Positions 1 through 10,126 of a DNA stretch of 64,000 bases are shown here, piece by piece. Each line of letters starts with the position of its first letter. The stretch's first letter is position 1. The stretch covers positions 62,001 to 126,000 of the forward strand of contig JADNRY010000105.1 in the NCBI GenBank assembly GCA_015501585.1. Reading direction: 5' to 3'. The position numbers and the translations under genes were made by a program. This stretch comes from Rhodocollybia butyracea. Its lineage: Eukaryota; Basidiomycota; Agaricomycetes; Agaricales; Omphalotaceae. Under the pieces are notes generated by a model, which had not been told where the DNA came from, did no database searches, and saw nothing but the letters and a program-made list of their open reading frames with translations.

Positions 1-65
1 TTTAGTGGTTGCAAATAAGCTCTATTGCAACTAAAAGACTTCAAGGGGGCATAGTTCAAGGATAC

Positions 66-725
66 CCTGGGGAATCCTCAAGAGCCTTGACTGGCAAGGG
101 ACGAGCCCAAATTCCTAGGATGCCATAGGATTCATAGGTCACCTAGTTTGCTTTAGGCCACTCTGGGGTCACCTAGGCAAAAATGGCTTTTCCTGATGAC
201 TCGTGGGGCACAAATGTGCATTGCCACAAGTATATACTCGTGATGGGCACCCATTTGAGTGCAAACATGGCTCCAGAGGATGTCCATACTTGTGTCACAA
301 ATGACAAATGCACTCAAATGTGCATTCATGCCCACCTCTAAACCAGACAGCATGCAAACAAGTTGGATCCAAATAGAGTAAATTGCAGAGGTTGTGAAAA
401 CAATGGAGTGAAGAAACAGATAAAGCAAGAAACCAGAACACACAAGAGCACACAAGTCAAGGGGTTAAGCAATATTTCTAATCTACTGTACTTGACATGG
501 TACAGAACTATATAAAGGGTACTCAAGGACCAGAGTAGTGATAGGTAATAATCCAAGAGTATAAAAGACAAGAATAGCCAAAAGAAGTACAAGGGACATC
601 AGGAAAAGCCGTTTTTGCCTAGGTGACCCCAGAGTGGCCTAAAGCAAACTAGGTGACCTATGAATCCTATGGCATCCTAGGAATTTGGGCTCGTCCCTTG
701 CCAGTCAAGGCTCTTGAGGATTCCC
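66..725. repeat. Inverted-repeat element with ~128-bp arms
   Basis: The stretch at about 71-198 is nearly the exact reverse complement of 597-725, leaving a spacer of about 400 bp. Inside the spacer a second imperfect inverted repeat (about 240-262 against 312-336, sharing TTTGAGTGCA) could form a nested hairpin. The spacer has no convincing gene. The structure fits a non-autonomous DNA transposon or MITE. I could not find a target-site duplication, so the outer limits are uncertain and the left end may be truncated. Confidence 0.7.
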
Positions 726-727
726 TA

Positions 728-815
728 GGCAAGCCTAGGTTTGCCCAGATTTGCCCAGGTGCTCCTGGGGAACACCTGGGGAACACCTGCCAGGCAAACC
801 TGGGCAAACCTAGGC
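728..815. repeat. Short palindromic repeat, GCCTAGGTTTGCCCAG type
   Basis: The block opens with GCCTAGGTTTGCCCAG and closes with CTGGGCAAACCTAGGC, an inverted repeat around a CACCTGGGGAACACCTG-like core. It directly abuts the larger inverted-repeat element to its left and may be part of the same mobile element or a separate small one. Confidence 0.6.
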
Positions 816-1074
816 TCAAATTCATCCACTGTATACTTGTACTTCAATGTCACTTTCTCAACATGTTCTTATGCCTTAGGGGCACTCTGAGTGCCAAACA
901 GTGTCCCAAACGGCTCAGAAAGGATTAGTTTGTATGCTAGATACCTAGGATGTAGATAGACACAATAGTGGCAGCTCAACAATCATGACAATGACCGAGA
1001 CATCCCAGCGGCGGCGCAATGACGTGACTGGTGGTACTGCCGGAAACTGTACTTCAGAGGTCTTTTAATTCAAA

Positions 1075-1196
1075 GTTTGTTCAAAATATAGCGCTTCTAT
1101 TGCGCTACTGTACAATAAGGGATCCGCATAGCCAGCCTATGCCATCATCCCCCCATGTCAAAGGCTACTGTCTAGCTTTACTGGGCGTATGAGGTG
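1075..1196. mobile_element. Solo end of the fold-back element
   Basis: This segment matches the right end of the complete fold-back element at 34689-36713: ATATAGCGCTT, GCTACTGTACAATA, CCATGTCAAAGGCTACT and the terminal CTGGGCGTATGAGGTG occur in the same order. Only about 120 bp of one end is present, so it is a truncated copy. It lies beside a FunK1 5'-flank fragment, with a second solo end on the other side. Confidence 0.65.
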
Positions 1197-1617
1197 TGCT
1201 GATATGTCATTGAGACTGAGGCTGACTAAATGAGTCTTAATGACTTCCAGGCTTAGCGATACTTCCAGTTTAAAAAAGCTCTACTGAAGTCAGATGTTCA
1301 GTAAAAACCATACTGCAGGAAAGAGAAAACTGGTTTACACACCTATACGGAGACTTTGCATCAAATCGGGGCTGAGGACATTGTTTGGCGTACCTATATC
1401 ATCGAGAAATGACATGTAGATCTGGATTAAGGACTCCATGCCTGGCAGAACAACATTCATTCAAAATTGGGCTGGTTCACGACCGTTGACTGTAAGCCAT
1501 AATAGGATTTAGGCGCTAGCGGCCGAAGTCCAACCAAAGCGCTAATGCTGGTCATCACCAACAACCACAACATGAAATCACGGAATGACTCACAGCTCAA
1601 ATTTCACAGCCTACACT
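1197..1617 (+). pseudogene. FunK1 upstream/5' fragment
   Basis: This stretch is a diverged copy of the region upstream of, and just into, the FunK1 gene at 14696. Shared strings include TTTACACACCTATACGGAGA, GGACATTGTTTGGCGTACC and GGATTTAGGCGCTAGCGGCC, followed by the remains of the first codons. No kinase coding sequence follows, because the similarity ends where the second solo transposon end begins. It is a relic of the FunK1 duplication process and encodes nothing recognisable. Confidence 0.65.
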
Positions 1618-1710
1618 GGGTGCAATAAGGGATCCGCATAGCAACAGCCTATAAGTACCATTCCCCCCATGTCAAAGGCTACTATCTAGGTCAACTGGGC
1701 GTATGAGGTG
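1618..1710. mobile_element. Second solo end of the fold-back element
   Basis: The segment carries the same terminal sequence as 36616-36713, with CCATGTCAAAGGCTACTATC and a final CTGGGCGTATGAGGTG, and lies in the same orientation as the copy ending at 1196. The next 8 bases, TGTCAGTG, resemble the TGTCAATG duplication that flanks the complete element. Confidence 0.65.
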
Positions 1711-2107
1711 TGTCAGTGTTGCGTCAAGTTAGGAATCAACAGGGACTAACTAAGCAGAACGGGTATTCAAGGTACTATCAAACTATTCTATACTTACTTA
1801 GATGGGACTCAGGCTAGTGCTGGTTAACGAGTGGTTAATGTTTTCTAGATAATTAATGCGGTGCACTTTTCCTGGCCCTCCTCATGCTCACATTTGCCTG
1901 GTGCAAAAATTTAGAGACAGCCTCTGTCGGTTTCCACTTCGACCCACTTCGATCCCAACCCAGACATGTCACATCTTCACTTCTCACTACGCACATCGAC
2001 TGTGGCAGCGGGGTCAAATTTGGTCAAACAACAAAGAGTCATCAAAGGAGTGAGCAAGAGATACAATTATCAGAAACGAGCGCTCGAACTACGTCAATAC
2101 ATTGTGG
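1711..2107. other. Intergenic, no gene seen
   Basis: No convincing gene is visible on either strand. The plus-strand reading frames here overlap the 3' exon of the minus-strand gene that follows and look like shadows. Confidence 0.5.
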
Positions 2108-2891
2108 TCAAGCTGAGGGCTTGTGTCCACCCTCCGCTGGCTCATGTCCACCAGCAGATGGAGGTCTCTGTTCATCAACAGCGTATGTTGACAACCCGCC
2201 TTGTGGTACCATGAAGCGCGAGTCAAAGTCAGCCTGAGCGTCCTCCCATTCTTTTACCCCTTCTAGCCCTACATCCCCCACCTCAGGTTTGCCTTTAATC
2301 ATTTTGAACGTGTTCCGGCCTATAGGACCTTTGCTGATGCCCACATGCACTTTGCGCAATAACGGATGGAGTTCTGATTTCAGATCTAGCAAAAGAACGC
2401 AACGGAAATATGAGCAATATGAGGAACAAGAGCCAAGGCAAACCCGATTCGGGAGTAAAAGTACTCACCCGGGGTGACCCACCCGAAACATGGGTTTTCT
2501 TCAGTGCATTCCTTGAACAATGTCCCGCCGATCATGAAAAAAGCCATGTCTGATTCTTCGTCGTATGAATTCCGGTAGACGAACAAGTGCGAGAAATTAT
2601 AGTCGTTCCATGTGGCACGGAGCGCTCTGGTCATGGTTCGTTGCAACTCCTTTGTCGGTTTACCCGAAGTTTTCAAGGGTTTGCCCGTTTCGCCGCTAAT
2701 GAAGGTGAAAGTCGCACGGGGTTTCTGGAAAGATGTGTCTTAAGCTAAGGTATGGTACAACTTACCCAGTAGTAGCAAAAACTCACAGCGTTTGGTCCCC
2801 TGGGCCCTAGTCTACCATGTGGTAGTTCATCCATCGGTAGAGCATACACAGCAAGGATCGAGCTGGTTATGAGCAAAAGGAGAAGATGTAT
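2108..2891 (-). CDS. Hypothetical secreted protein, 3 exons, start codon unclear
   Basis: Three minus-strand exons join cleanly: 2891-2787, 2724-2469 and 2385-2108, with introns of 62 and 83 nt (GTGAGT..CAG and GTGAGT..TAG) and consistent phases. The first exon encodes a very hydrophobic stretch (HLLLLLITSSILAVYALP) that looks like a signal peptide with a cleavage site near VYA-LP. The mature part has no family I recognise; it contains one Cys pair (ECTEENPC) and ends in a Gly/Pro/His-rich tail. Reading upstream in frame I find no ATG: the codon where one is expected (2891-2889) is ATA. The start may therefore be lost, or it may lie in an upstream exon I could not place. The gene sits alone between repeats. 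The exon structure is convincing, but function and intactness are unknown. Confidence 0.5.
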
Positions 2892-3769
2892 CGAGTGGTA
2901 TAACAGGTTGACCAGCAAGCTGTATATGGGTGGGAGACTGGACCGGCAGAGCTGCACTGGATCATTTTCATTCCACAAGTTGCTTTTTTATAAGTGCCTC
3001 AAGTGGATGATTGGTCGTATGATAGCTAGTGATGGTCAAGTGTCTCCTTTGGGTCATCGGCCAGTTCGTATTTGAAATTTTAATTTAACAGTTGAGATGT
3101 TCGTATACTATAAGATGCACCAGGCGCGGTTGAAACAAATCACAAGGTTGAGCCTTGTACTGCCTTGTACTAACCCCTTGCGGATAAGCGTTATATAGGC
3201 GGAAGATGTGAGTTACAAAATTTGCTTTGACTTTGCCTAGCTTTGCTATACTTAATCCTGGAAGCTCCTCTCTATTTTACAAAGCAGAACAAGTTTAGTA
3301 AGTCTTTCAGGTTCGTAACTTCCACAAAACTGAAAATGCGATGTGAACTTAAGTTGTACCACCACCCAGTCTGAGTGAATTGCAAAATTCGGCTGAGGAA
3401 AATTTCAAAGTTCAAACGTTCACAGCTTGCGTTTACCGGCCAGGTATACAACCGGGCCAGACTAGTGCCAGCCTACTATAGCCCCAGGCCAGATCACACG
3501 ATTCATAGAAGTTCCATAGACTGGTCGACTCATACCTTCAGTCCAGGGTTACCAGGGCTAGCTGGCCCTCCTGCCCGGAGGCAGGACCGCACACCGTGAC
3601 ACCGTCCCAGTCCGATACCTCTGTCACTACCTCACCCCTTTCCCAACCGCATCTCATTGTTGTACTCACTCATGTGTGGGGACACGGCGGCCCAGCTTAT
3701 CCCCAGCAAAAACAGAGATTCTGAGTGAAGGTACCGCGCTTGTGATGACCACATCGAGACACCGGCTGT
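2892..3769. other. Intergenic, no gene seen
   Basis: Short open frames exist on both strands but none has splice support, a signal peptide or a recognisable motif. The sequence is not visibly repetitive. Confidence 0.45.
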
Positions 3770-4078
3770 ACCTAAACATTGTGTCGACTCGTTCTGCTTT
3801 CCTAATCATACTCGCTGTCCGCGGCGCGCGTGCAAATTGCGAACAGCAAGTGGAAAGTTTCCGCTACGGGCCTCCTCCCTCTTCCTCTGATTTCCTTTGC
3901 CCATATTGGGAATTTCTTCTCAGCCATTCTTCAAGGTCATGACATCACTCCACCAATCTCTCTTTGCACAGTTTACTGAGAGTCTTCCAGAAAAGGAAAT
4001 AAAGAGACTACTGGTTTCCAGCTTGTTGTCATTTCACGCGTATCTTCGCTCTCAGATGACATCCGTAATTCCTATTCC
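3770..4078. repeat. Duplicated flank (copy of about 12700-13109)
   Basis: This block shares long strings with the sequence just downstream of the intact NmrA-like gene, including GCAAATTGCGAA, TTTCCGCTAC.GGCCTCCT, CAGAAAAGGAAAT.AAGAGA and CTCTCAGATGACATCCGT. It is the 3' flank of the duplicated NmrA copy and shows that the duplication extended beyond the genes. Confidence 0.7.
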
Positions 4079-4630
4079 TCATTTCTTCTCAACCGTGCTC
4101 TCTAACGTTTGCCACACATGCCCAGGCCACAACCTATTCGCACTTGGCGCCAACTCCGGGCTGTACATCCCTGACTTCCGGTCCCATCCATTGCTAAGCT
4201 GTCCATCTTGCGCCGCAGTCTGCAGCTCTGTCTTCATATATGCTTCTTCTGCAGAGACTGCTGGGATCTGCCCGCCATCAGGTACATATACAATTCGCTT
4301 GCCGTAGATTGCAGCGATTTCGGTAAGAGTGATGCTCTGGCCTTCGATGCGGAGAGATCTGTTGACGAGCTCAGGGGAAGTAAGAGGGCAGTTTGTGAGG
4401 ACGTGGGCGACGTAACCTATGGAGTTTGTATGAGAAATTGTTGGCAAAAGTGTCTCTGAAGATAAGGAGGGGAGCAGGCTTACCACCGATATCGGTCTCA
4501 CTGGTAATAGAGTAATTTATCCCCCTACCAGTTTGGGGTGATTGGGAAGGGCGAGAAAAGCTCGAAGGATGTGCGTCCCGATTGTACTGGCACCGATGAT
4601 GGCGATTGATTTTGCGGAAGTTGGGGACAT
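4079..4630 (-). pseudogene. NmrA-like/isoflavone-reductase-type pseudogene, internal deletion
   Basis: This is a degenerate paralogue of the intact gene at 13110-14187. The 5' part (ATG at 4630) gives a Rossmann start similar to SIAIIGASTIGTHILRAFL. The 3' exon (4079 to about 4414) matches the last exon of the intact copy, including LTEIAAIYGKRI and NGWDRKS and ending ESTVEKK-stop. The middle (most of exon 1, exon 2 and most of exon 3) has been deleted at about 4520-4530, so no functional reductase can be made. The second G of the GxGxxG motif is also Ser (GAS). It is paired with the FunK1 copy at 5415 just as the intact gene is paired with the FunK1 copy at 14696. Confidence 0.8.
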
Positions 4631-4849
4631 ATAGGGATGATTGGTTGGCGGGATGAGTAACGGTTGTTTTGTTAAGGGAGACAGGTCACAACTCCGAGCG
4701 ACGGGGTTATTAGAAGTTAACGTTAAATACTTGGATAATACACGTTAGCTTCTAAGAAATCTCCGAAGCGGCAGGGAGATCGCTAGTACCATGAATAAGT
4801 TACCCGTTCTCTCTGTTAGATCCTGGCTTGACACGGCGCTGACTGGGTT

Positions 4850-4998
4850 TTTTCTGGAAGTTGAAATCGGAACGAGCGAGTATTACCACTTTGGGGTGGT
4901 TGGGGAGGGCGAGGAAAGCTTGAGGGGTGTGTGAAGTTCCGATTGTACCGACACCGAATATGGCGTTTGATTTTGCGGAAGTTGGGCAATGGGGACAT
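4850..4998 (-). pseudogene. NmrA-like 5' fragment
   Basis: A third, short copy of the NmrA-like first exon: the complement carries the same GACTTCCGCAAAATCAA-type start and the CCTCCCCAACCACCCCAAA segment. The reading frame is broken right after the start and the rest of the gene is missing. It lies 0.2 kb from the larger pseudogene. Confidence 0.65.
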
Positions 4999-5089
4999 AT
5001 AGCTGGATACCCGTTCTGCTTACAAAGTTAGCTTTTAAGAAATCCCCGTACCCGCAGGGGAATTGCTAGTACCGTGAATTATAATAAAT

Positions 5090-5414
5090 ACCCGTTCTGT
5101 TCTGTTAGCCTGGCTTGACGCAACGCCGACTGATGATGACTAAATGTTCCAGTTCATAGGCTTAGCCATAATTCCAGTTAAAAGGCTGTATTGAGTACGG
5201 AAGGACCGATCTCGGATTTTCAGGACAACCGTACCGCAGGAAAGAGGAAACTGCTTCACGCACCTATAGTATGGACACCCGACGTCGAATCAGGACTGAA
5301 GACATGCAAGAACACCTTTGATTCATAGTTGCTGGCCCATAAAAGTTGAACGGAATCAAGAAGGAAGCCATATAGGATTTAGGCGCTGGTCCACTAGGGC
5401 GCTAATGCTGGTTC
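5090..5414 (+). repeat. Conserved FunK1 upstream region
   Basis: The stretch is shared with the flanks upstream of the copies at 14696 and 1200 (GCTTGACG.AACGC.GACTGA, TTCCAGTTAAAA, GTACCGCAGGAAAGA, CACGCACCTATA). It ends with the common GGATTTAGGCGCT...GCGCTAATG just before the start codon. It may hold the promoter of the family, although I see no clear TATA box. Confidence 0.55.
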
Positions 5415-7404
5415 ATGGCTTCATCGACGCCACCAGCGACCACGACTGAAATCATGGAACACGCTCAAATCCCACAGGCTAGACCATTACTCCAAAACCG
5501 TGGTAGTAGCAGACATGTCTCGTGTGATACCAAACACAATCATAATCAAAGCGATTGTGCGCGATATTCAAAAGACGATGGGATACCCATCGATGACTTT
5601 CTACTTCCGGTCTGCGGCTGCATACCAGACACGGATTGGATAAATCGGCGACAAAATGGCTCGCGAGGGTTGGCTCAATCCCAATCCCAATCCCTTTCCA
5701 TCATCCCAAAACTAGATACTTCAAGTCGTGGCGAACCTCGATATGCTCCCTTCGTTGCCCTCACCGATGGACTCGGGGACAAGGACATTCGGCCATGTAG
5801 CAATTATGGCACATCTATCTCTGGGACTTACACGTCTAGAAATCCATACGTCGCTGTTGTTTGTGTGGTATTTGAGGGCACTATTGCCGAAAGCAGTAAA
5901 TCAATTGACATGGGTACGTCTAATTTGCATGCATATTGTAATTTTTCATGGCGCCACACTTAATTATTCTTCAGAAGGTTTCCGCAACACTCTTTCCTTG
6001 CCATCATCGTCCACCATCGCCCGCAAGCGACTCTCTAGCACCAGACACTTGTTGATGTCCTTGAAGCATGCAGAGAAGCTCACGAAAATGATCCTAAGTG
6101 CGTGAGCTACGCGCCAGAAATGCTTGCGCACAGTGGGTTTCATGACTTCGTTGTTGACTTGTATACCAAGGATGAGAACATCCAGCTCTTCCACGTCGAT
6201 CATTCCGCCGTCATCTTTTCACGCCCTGTTACCATTGTCGAGAACATCGGGCATCTCCTTCATCTTCTGGACGCCATAATCTTCACTCGACGGGGTATTT
6301 CCAGCCTCATTGATGTTGCCCATAATAACGTACCTAGCTCGCCGGCTTTAGGAGCTCCATATCTCAATCTGTTCCCCGGCGTTTCCCTGTCTCTTCTGAA
6401 TGGTACTTTCTGTTTTACCCTTCAGTACGGGATTATTGACCGAGGCTCCTGTGTAATCCGAAAAGGTAAAGTTAACATAGCTTCAGCTATCGCAAAAGGC
6501 GCTGTGTGTATAGTTAAGCTCACTAGGCAGGCCCGTCTATCTGAGCTAGCTTTAATCGACAATGCTTGTAAGCTTGCATCTTCTCTCCAGGACTCTGAGT
6601 GGGTGTTACACCATCTCCCTACGATATCGCATTCCGCCGATCTGCCGTTGACGCCAAGACAGGTACGTCTTGCAAGTTTTCCCAAGGAAGGTTATGGGCA
6701 ACGCATCCTTCGCATTACCGTTATGACCGATCTCCTTCCCATCGCTGAACTCACCAATCCTGCCGACCTCAAGATAGTTTTTAGGGACATATTCCGCTGT
6801 GAGTCATCTTATACTGCTTTCCATCCGGCTTCTCATGTACATGTCAAGGCTATCGATGGCTTGTTGAAGAGGCAAAGATTCTTCATCGCAATGTCAATGT
6901 AGCAAACATCACGTTTCAGTATGGGAGCAATGGTAGTGTCTATGGTGTCCTCAATGACTTTGACCATGCCATTCGCACTGATGTGTTAAGATCCCCCAGC
7001 TCCCATCGCACAGGGACAGCTCCATATATGGCCATTGACATTCTCCGGGCATCTCCCCCTCCCATCCACCTCTACCGCCACGATCTTGAATCCTTGTACT
7101 ATGTCCTAGTTTGCACTGTCTGTCCTGCTGATGACCAACTATTCGAGACTGGTTCAGCCTTGGAGGTCGCTTAATGGCTGCCATCAAGAGAACCTTTTTC
7201 ACCAAAAAGGGTTTGACCCCTCGAGCTGGTTTTGAGGTTTTTTTGAAATGGATAATCGCGATTCATCGTGCATTTTTTCTTGGCCTACACAAACAGTCTC
7301 TTAATATGAGAGGGTTTAACGAAGATAAGCCTTATGATGATGAGACACTCGGAGGAGAAGTCTCTTTCGATACATTTTCTGTTATTTTCGAAGATCTCGC
7401 ATGA
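5415..7404 (+). pseudogene. FunK1 fungal-type protein kinase copy A, frameshifted
   Basis: FunK1 proteins are a fungal-expanded kinase family of largely unknown substrates. This copy starts MASSTPPATTTEIMEH, has a 61-nt intron at 5914-5974 and a second intron of about 50 nt beginning GTGAGTCATC near 6799. After that intron the catalytic region reads ILHRNVNVANITF, the DFG-equivalent NDFDHAI, GTAPYMAIDIL and the family hallmark YRHDLESLYYVLV. Two lesions break it. The frame of exon 2 runs into a stop near 6036-6105 while the following segment (EACREAHENDPK) lies in another frame. A base is also missing at about 7131-7142 compared with copies B and C. The catalytic HRD motif reads HRN. The family assignment is firm; the pseudogene call rests on the two frame breaks. 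Confidence 0.8.
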
Positions 7405-8200
7405 ATTCACAGATGTGCATTTTCTATTCACCGGTTTGTCCAGAAGTTCGTATGTTGGTGTACGTGGCCTACAAGAACAGACTAATAATATGCTGGGGTT
7501 GGAGGGTGATAAGCCGTTAGTGATGTGCGGGCCAGGGCTCAGAGCCCTTGAGCCCTCCGAGCCCGGCCCTACTGAGCCCCAGCCCGATCTGACCTTGGCA
7601 AGGCTCAAGCAGGGCTCAAGGCCGGGCTGAAGATTTGTCTGAGCCCTCGGCCGGGGCTTGAGCCGGGGCCTTCAGCACTGGGATTAATAAGTGAATTTAG
7701 AGATTATCTCGCCCAAGATAGGACACAAACCTTCTAGGTTCTATTGATCCTGGGTCTATTTGACTATTCTAGCCATACATGGGCTCAAACTAGATAATCA
7801 CAAGTGTATATTCGATTTTGATGTAACAGATGCCACTTTGTGTGACCATCCGTGAGCTTATATTGCCATGGTTGTAAGGTGTACGACTCTAGTGGTATAT
7901 TTGCAAGTGAATTACTCACTAATATTCACCACAATGTACTTGTTTTTGACTGATACATCAACGAAAAGGACAAAGCATTGAGCCGCGGCCTGAGCCTGAG
8001 CCCAGCCCTGGCCGGCCTTGGCCCTGTGGGAAGGCCGGGCTCAGGATTTTTGTCAGCCCTGGCCGGGGCTGAGTGGGCCTTGGCCGGGGCTCCTGAGCCC
8101 GGCCCCAGCCTGCACATCACTATAAGCCGTATGATGATAAGACGCTAGGAGGCAAGGTCTCATTTGATACATTTTCTGTTATTTGATCTGACATGACAAA
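7405..8200 (+). pseudogene. FunK1 3'-end fragment split by a MITE
   Basis: After the stop of copy A the sequence repeats FunK1 3' flank (about 7405-7455) and then the FunK1 C-terminal coding stretch RGLQEQTNN.LG.EGDKP. At 7517 this is interrupted by the MITE, and it resumes at 8123 with the codons for KPYDDKTLGGKVSFDTFSVI. It is an extra, partial FunK1 copy whose only intact part is the last 40 or so codons. Confidence 0.75.
7518..8122. mobile_element. hAT-type MITE (605 bp), TSD TAAGCCGT
   Basis: The element begins TAGTGATGTGCGGGCC and ends with the complement of TAGTGATGTGCAGGCTGGGG. It is flanked on both sides by the identical 8-mer TAAGCCGT (7510-7517 and 8123-8130). Removing the element and one 8-mer restores the FunK1 reading seen in copies B and D. 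Subterminal regions of about 150 bp are GC-rich and built from GGGCTCA/GGCCGGGGCT-like short repeats; the centre is AT-rich and codes for nothing. An 8-bp duplication with short inverted ends is characteristic of the hAT superfamily, and the element is too short to encode a transposase. Confidence 0.88.
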
Positions 8201-8795
8201 GGATATAAATACTGCCACCACTACTACCACTACCACTACCACTGATTTTGTACCATATTGGGATTGTATAGTATCAGAAATGATCAAGATGTGATGCGTG
8301 TATCTTCGTCCACAATTTATCCAGAAATTCGCTTGTTACAATACTAGATATTCCAGGTGCAGCTGTTGTAGCATCTCTAAAATCAGTATAGAGGTTGAGA
8401 GTTACTTAAGCATGAGAGTAAGTGGTTGCTCAATGCTGGATTGTATTCTCACTGAGGGAAAACAGACTAAAGCGGATCTGCTGATTGAAGAATACCTTGA
8501 GAGTTCAGATCGACACGACAATCCAATCTGTAGTGAATCAAATCAATGGTCGATAGACACTGAGGAGTCTTGGAGGAGTCTGTGAATCTGTGATAGGAAG
8601 GAGTTGAAAAATGGCCGTTGAAGTATGACAGGTATCAAAGACTCGGTTCATCAGCTCTCCGGAGTCACTTTGAACGGCAGCGCGGGCATTCTAGATGTGG
8701 CCACGTTCATTTATCCAAGTGAATCCGAGTCAAAACCAACCGTCAGCCATAGTAGTATTTAGGCGCCAGGACTAGCCAGAGCGCTAATGTTGCTC
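8201..8795. other. FunK1 3' and 5' flanks with a (ACC/ACT)n microsatellite
   Basis: This gap holds a copy of the FunK1 downstream flank (ACATGACAAAGGATA, CAGGTGCAGCTGTTGTAGCA, GCTGGATTGTATT) also found after copy B, a short ACT/ACC trinucleotide tract at about 8212-8246, and then a FunK1 upstream flank ending TATTTAGGCGCCAGGACTAG before copy B. Confidence 0.55.
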
Positions 8796-9662
8796 ATGGC
8801 TTCAGCACCAATCACTACCACTGAAATCTTGGAACAAGAGTGGCAGTGGGCTCTACACCACCCTTCTACGATATCGTATTCCGTCGATTTTCCGTTGATG
8901 CCAAGAGAGGTAGGCGCGTTTTGCAAGTTTTCTCAAAGAAGATGGTTATGAGCGACAGGTCCTTTGCATTACTGTTATGACCGAACTCCTTCCCATCGCT
9001 GAGCTCACCAATCCTGCCGATCTCAAGATAGTTTTCAGGGACATATTCCACTGTGAGTAATCTTTGACCGCTTGCCATCCAGCTTCTCATGTACATGTTA
9101 AGGCTATCAATGGCTTGTCGAGGAAGCAAAGATCCTTCATCCCGATGTGAGCGCGGCAAACATCATGTTTCGCTATGGGAGCGATGGTAGCGTCCATGGT
9201 GTCCTCAACGACTTTGACCGTGCCATTCGCAACGATGTATTAAGATCCCCCAGCTCCCATCAACGCACAGGGACAGCTCCATATATGGCCATTGACATTC
9301 TCCGGACATCTCCCCCTCCCATCCACCAATACCGCCACGATCTTGAATCCCTGTACTATGTCTTAGTTTGCACCGTCGGTCCTGCTGATCACCCATCTAT
9401 TCGAGACTGGTTCACCCTTGGAGGTCGCCAAATGGCTGCTGTCAAGAGAGACTTTTTTGACCAAGTGCCCTTGGCACCACGAGCTGGTTTTGAAGTATTT
9501 TTGAAATGGATTAAAGCAATTCATATTGCATTTGTTCGTGGCCTACAAGAGCAGACTAATAATACGATGGGGTGGGAGGGTGATAAGCCATATGATGATG
9601 AGACGCTAGGAGGCAAGGTCTCATTCGATACATTTTCTGTTATTTTTGAAGACCTGGCATGA
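8796..9662 (+). pseudogene. FunK1 copy B, large internal deletion
   Basis: The copy starts like the others (MASAPITTTEILEQE) but after 15 codons jumps to the region equivalent to EWVLHHLPTIS of copy C, so about 300 residues of the N-terminal half are missing. A frameshift follows near 8900-8930. The C-terminal half is open after the intron (GTGAGTAATC.., about 9054-9104): ILHPDVSAANIMF, NDFDRAI, GTAPYMAIDIL, YRHDLESLYYVLV, ending VIFEDLA-stop. The catalytic motif reads HPD, so the Arg is lost while the Asp is kept. It is the best-preserved C-lobe of the array attached to a ruined N-lobe. Confidence 0.8.
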
Positions 9663-10126
9663 CAAAGGATAGACCAATTTTGTATTGGGATTGTGTAGTA
9701 TACTACTAGAAATGATGAATTCAGAATCCACAGGAGATGTCTGATGTGTGCACAGTGCATTTTCTGTCCATAATCTGTCCACAAGTGCGCATCTACATCT
9801 TACAGGTGCAGCCAGGTGCAGCTGTTGTAGCATCTCAAGTATTGTCTAAAATGTTGGAGGTTGAATTCCAAGAGTAACAATTTACTTAAGTCTGATATTT
9901 ACTTTGGTTCTTTCCTGGTCTAGTTCAATGACTAGTCCTTGTGCTGGATTGTATTTTTACTAAGGAAAAACATACTCAACCATGGGCCCAGCTGATCCCA
10001 AGAATGCCTTGGGAGAATTTCAGATGGGCACAAAAATCCGATCTGTAGTGAAGCAAATCAATGGTTGATATGTAATAGGATTCAGGCGCCCGGACTAAAA
10101 CCAAAGCCTGAGCGCTAATGCTGCTC
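9663..10126. other. FunK1 intercopy flank
   Basis: Downstream flank of copy B followed by the upstream flank of copy C. It shares CAGGTGCAGCTGTTGTAGCATC and GCTGGATTGTATTTTTACT with the flank after the split fragment, which marks the unit of tandem duplication. No gene is seen. Confidence 0.5.
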
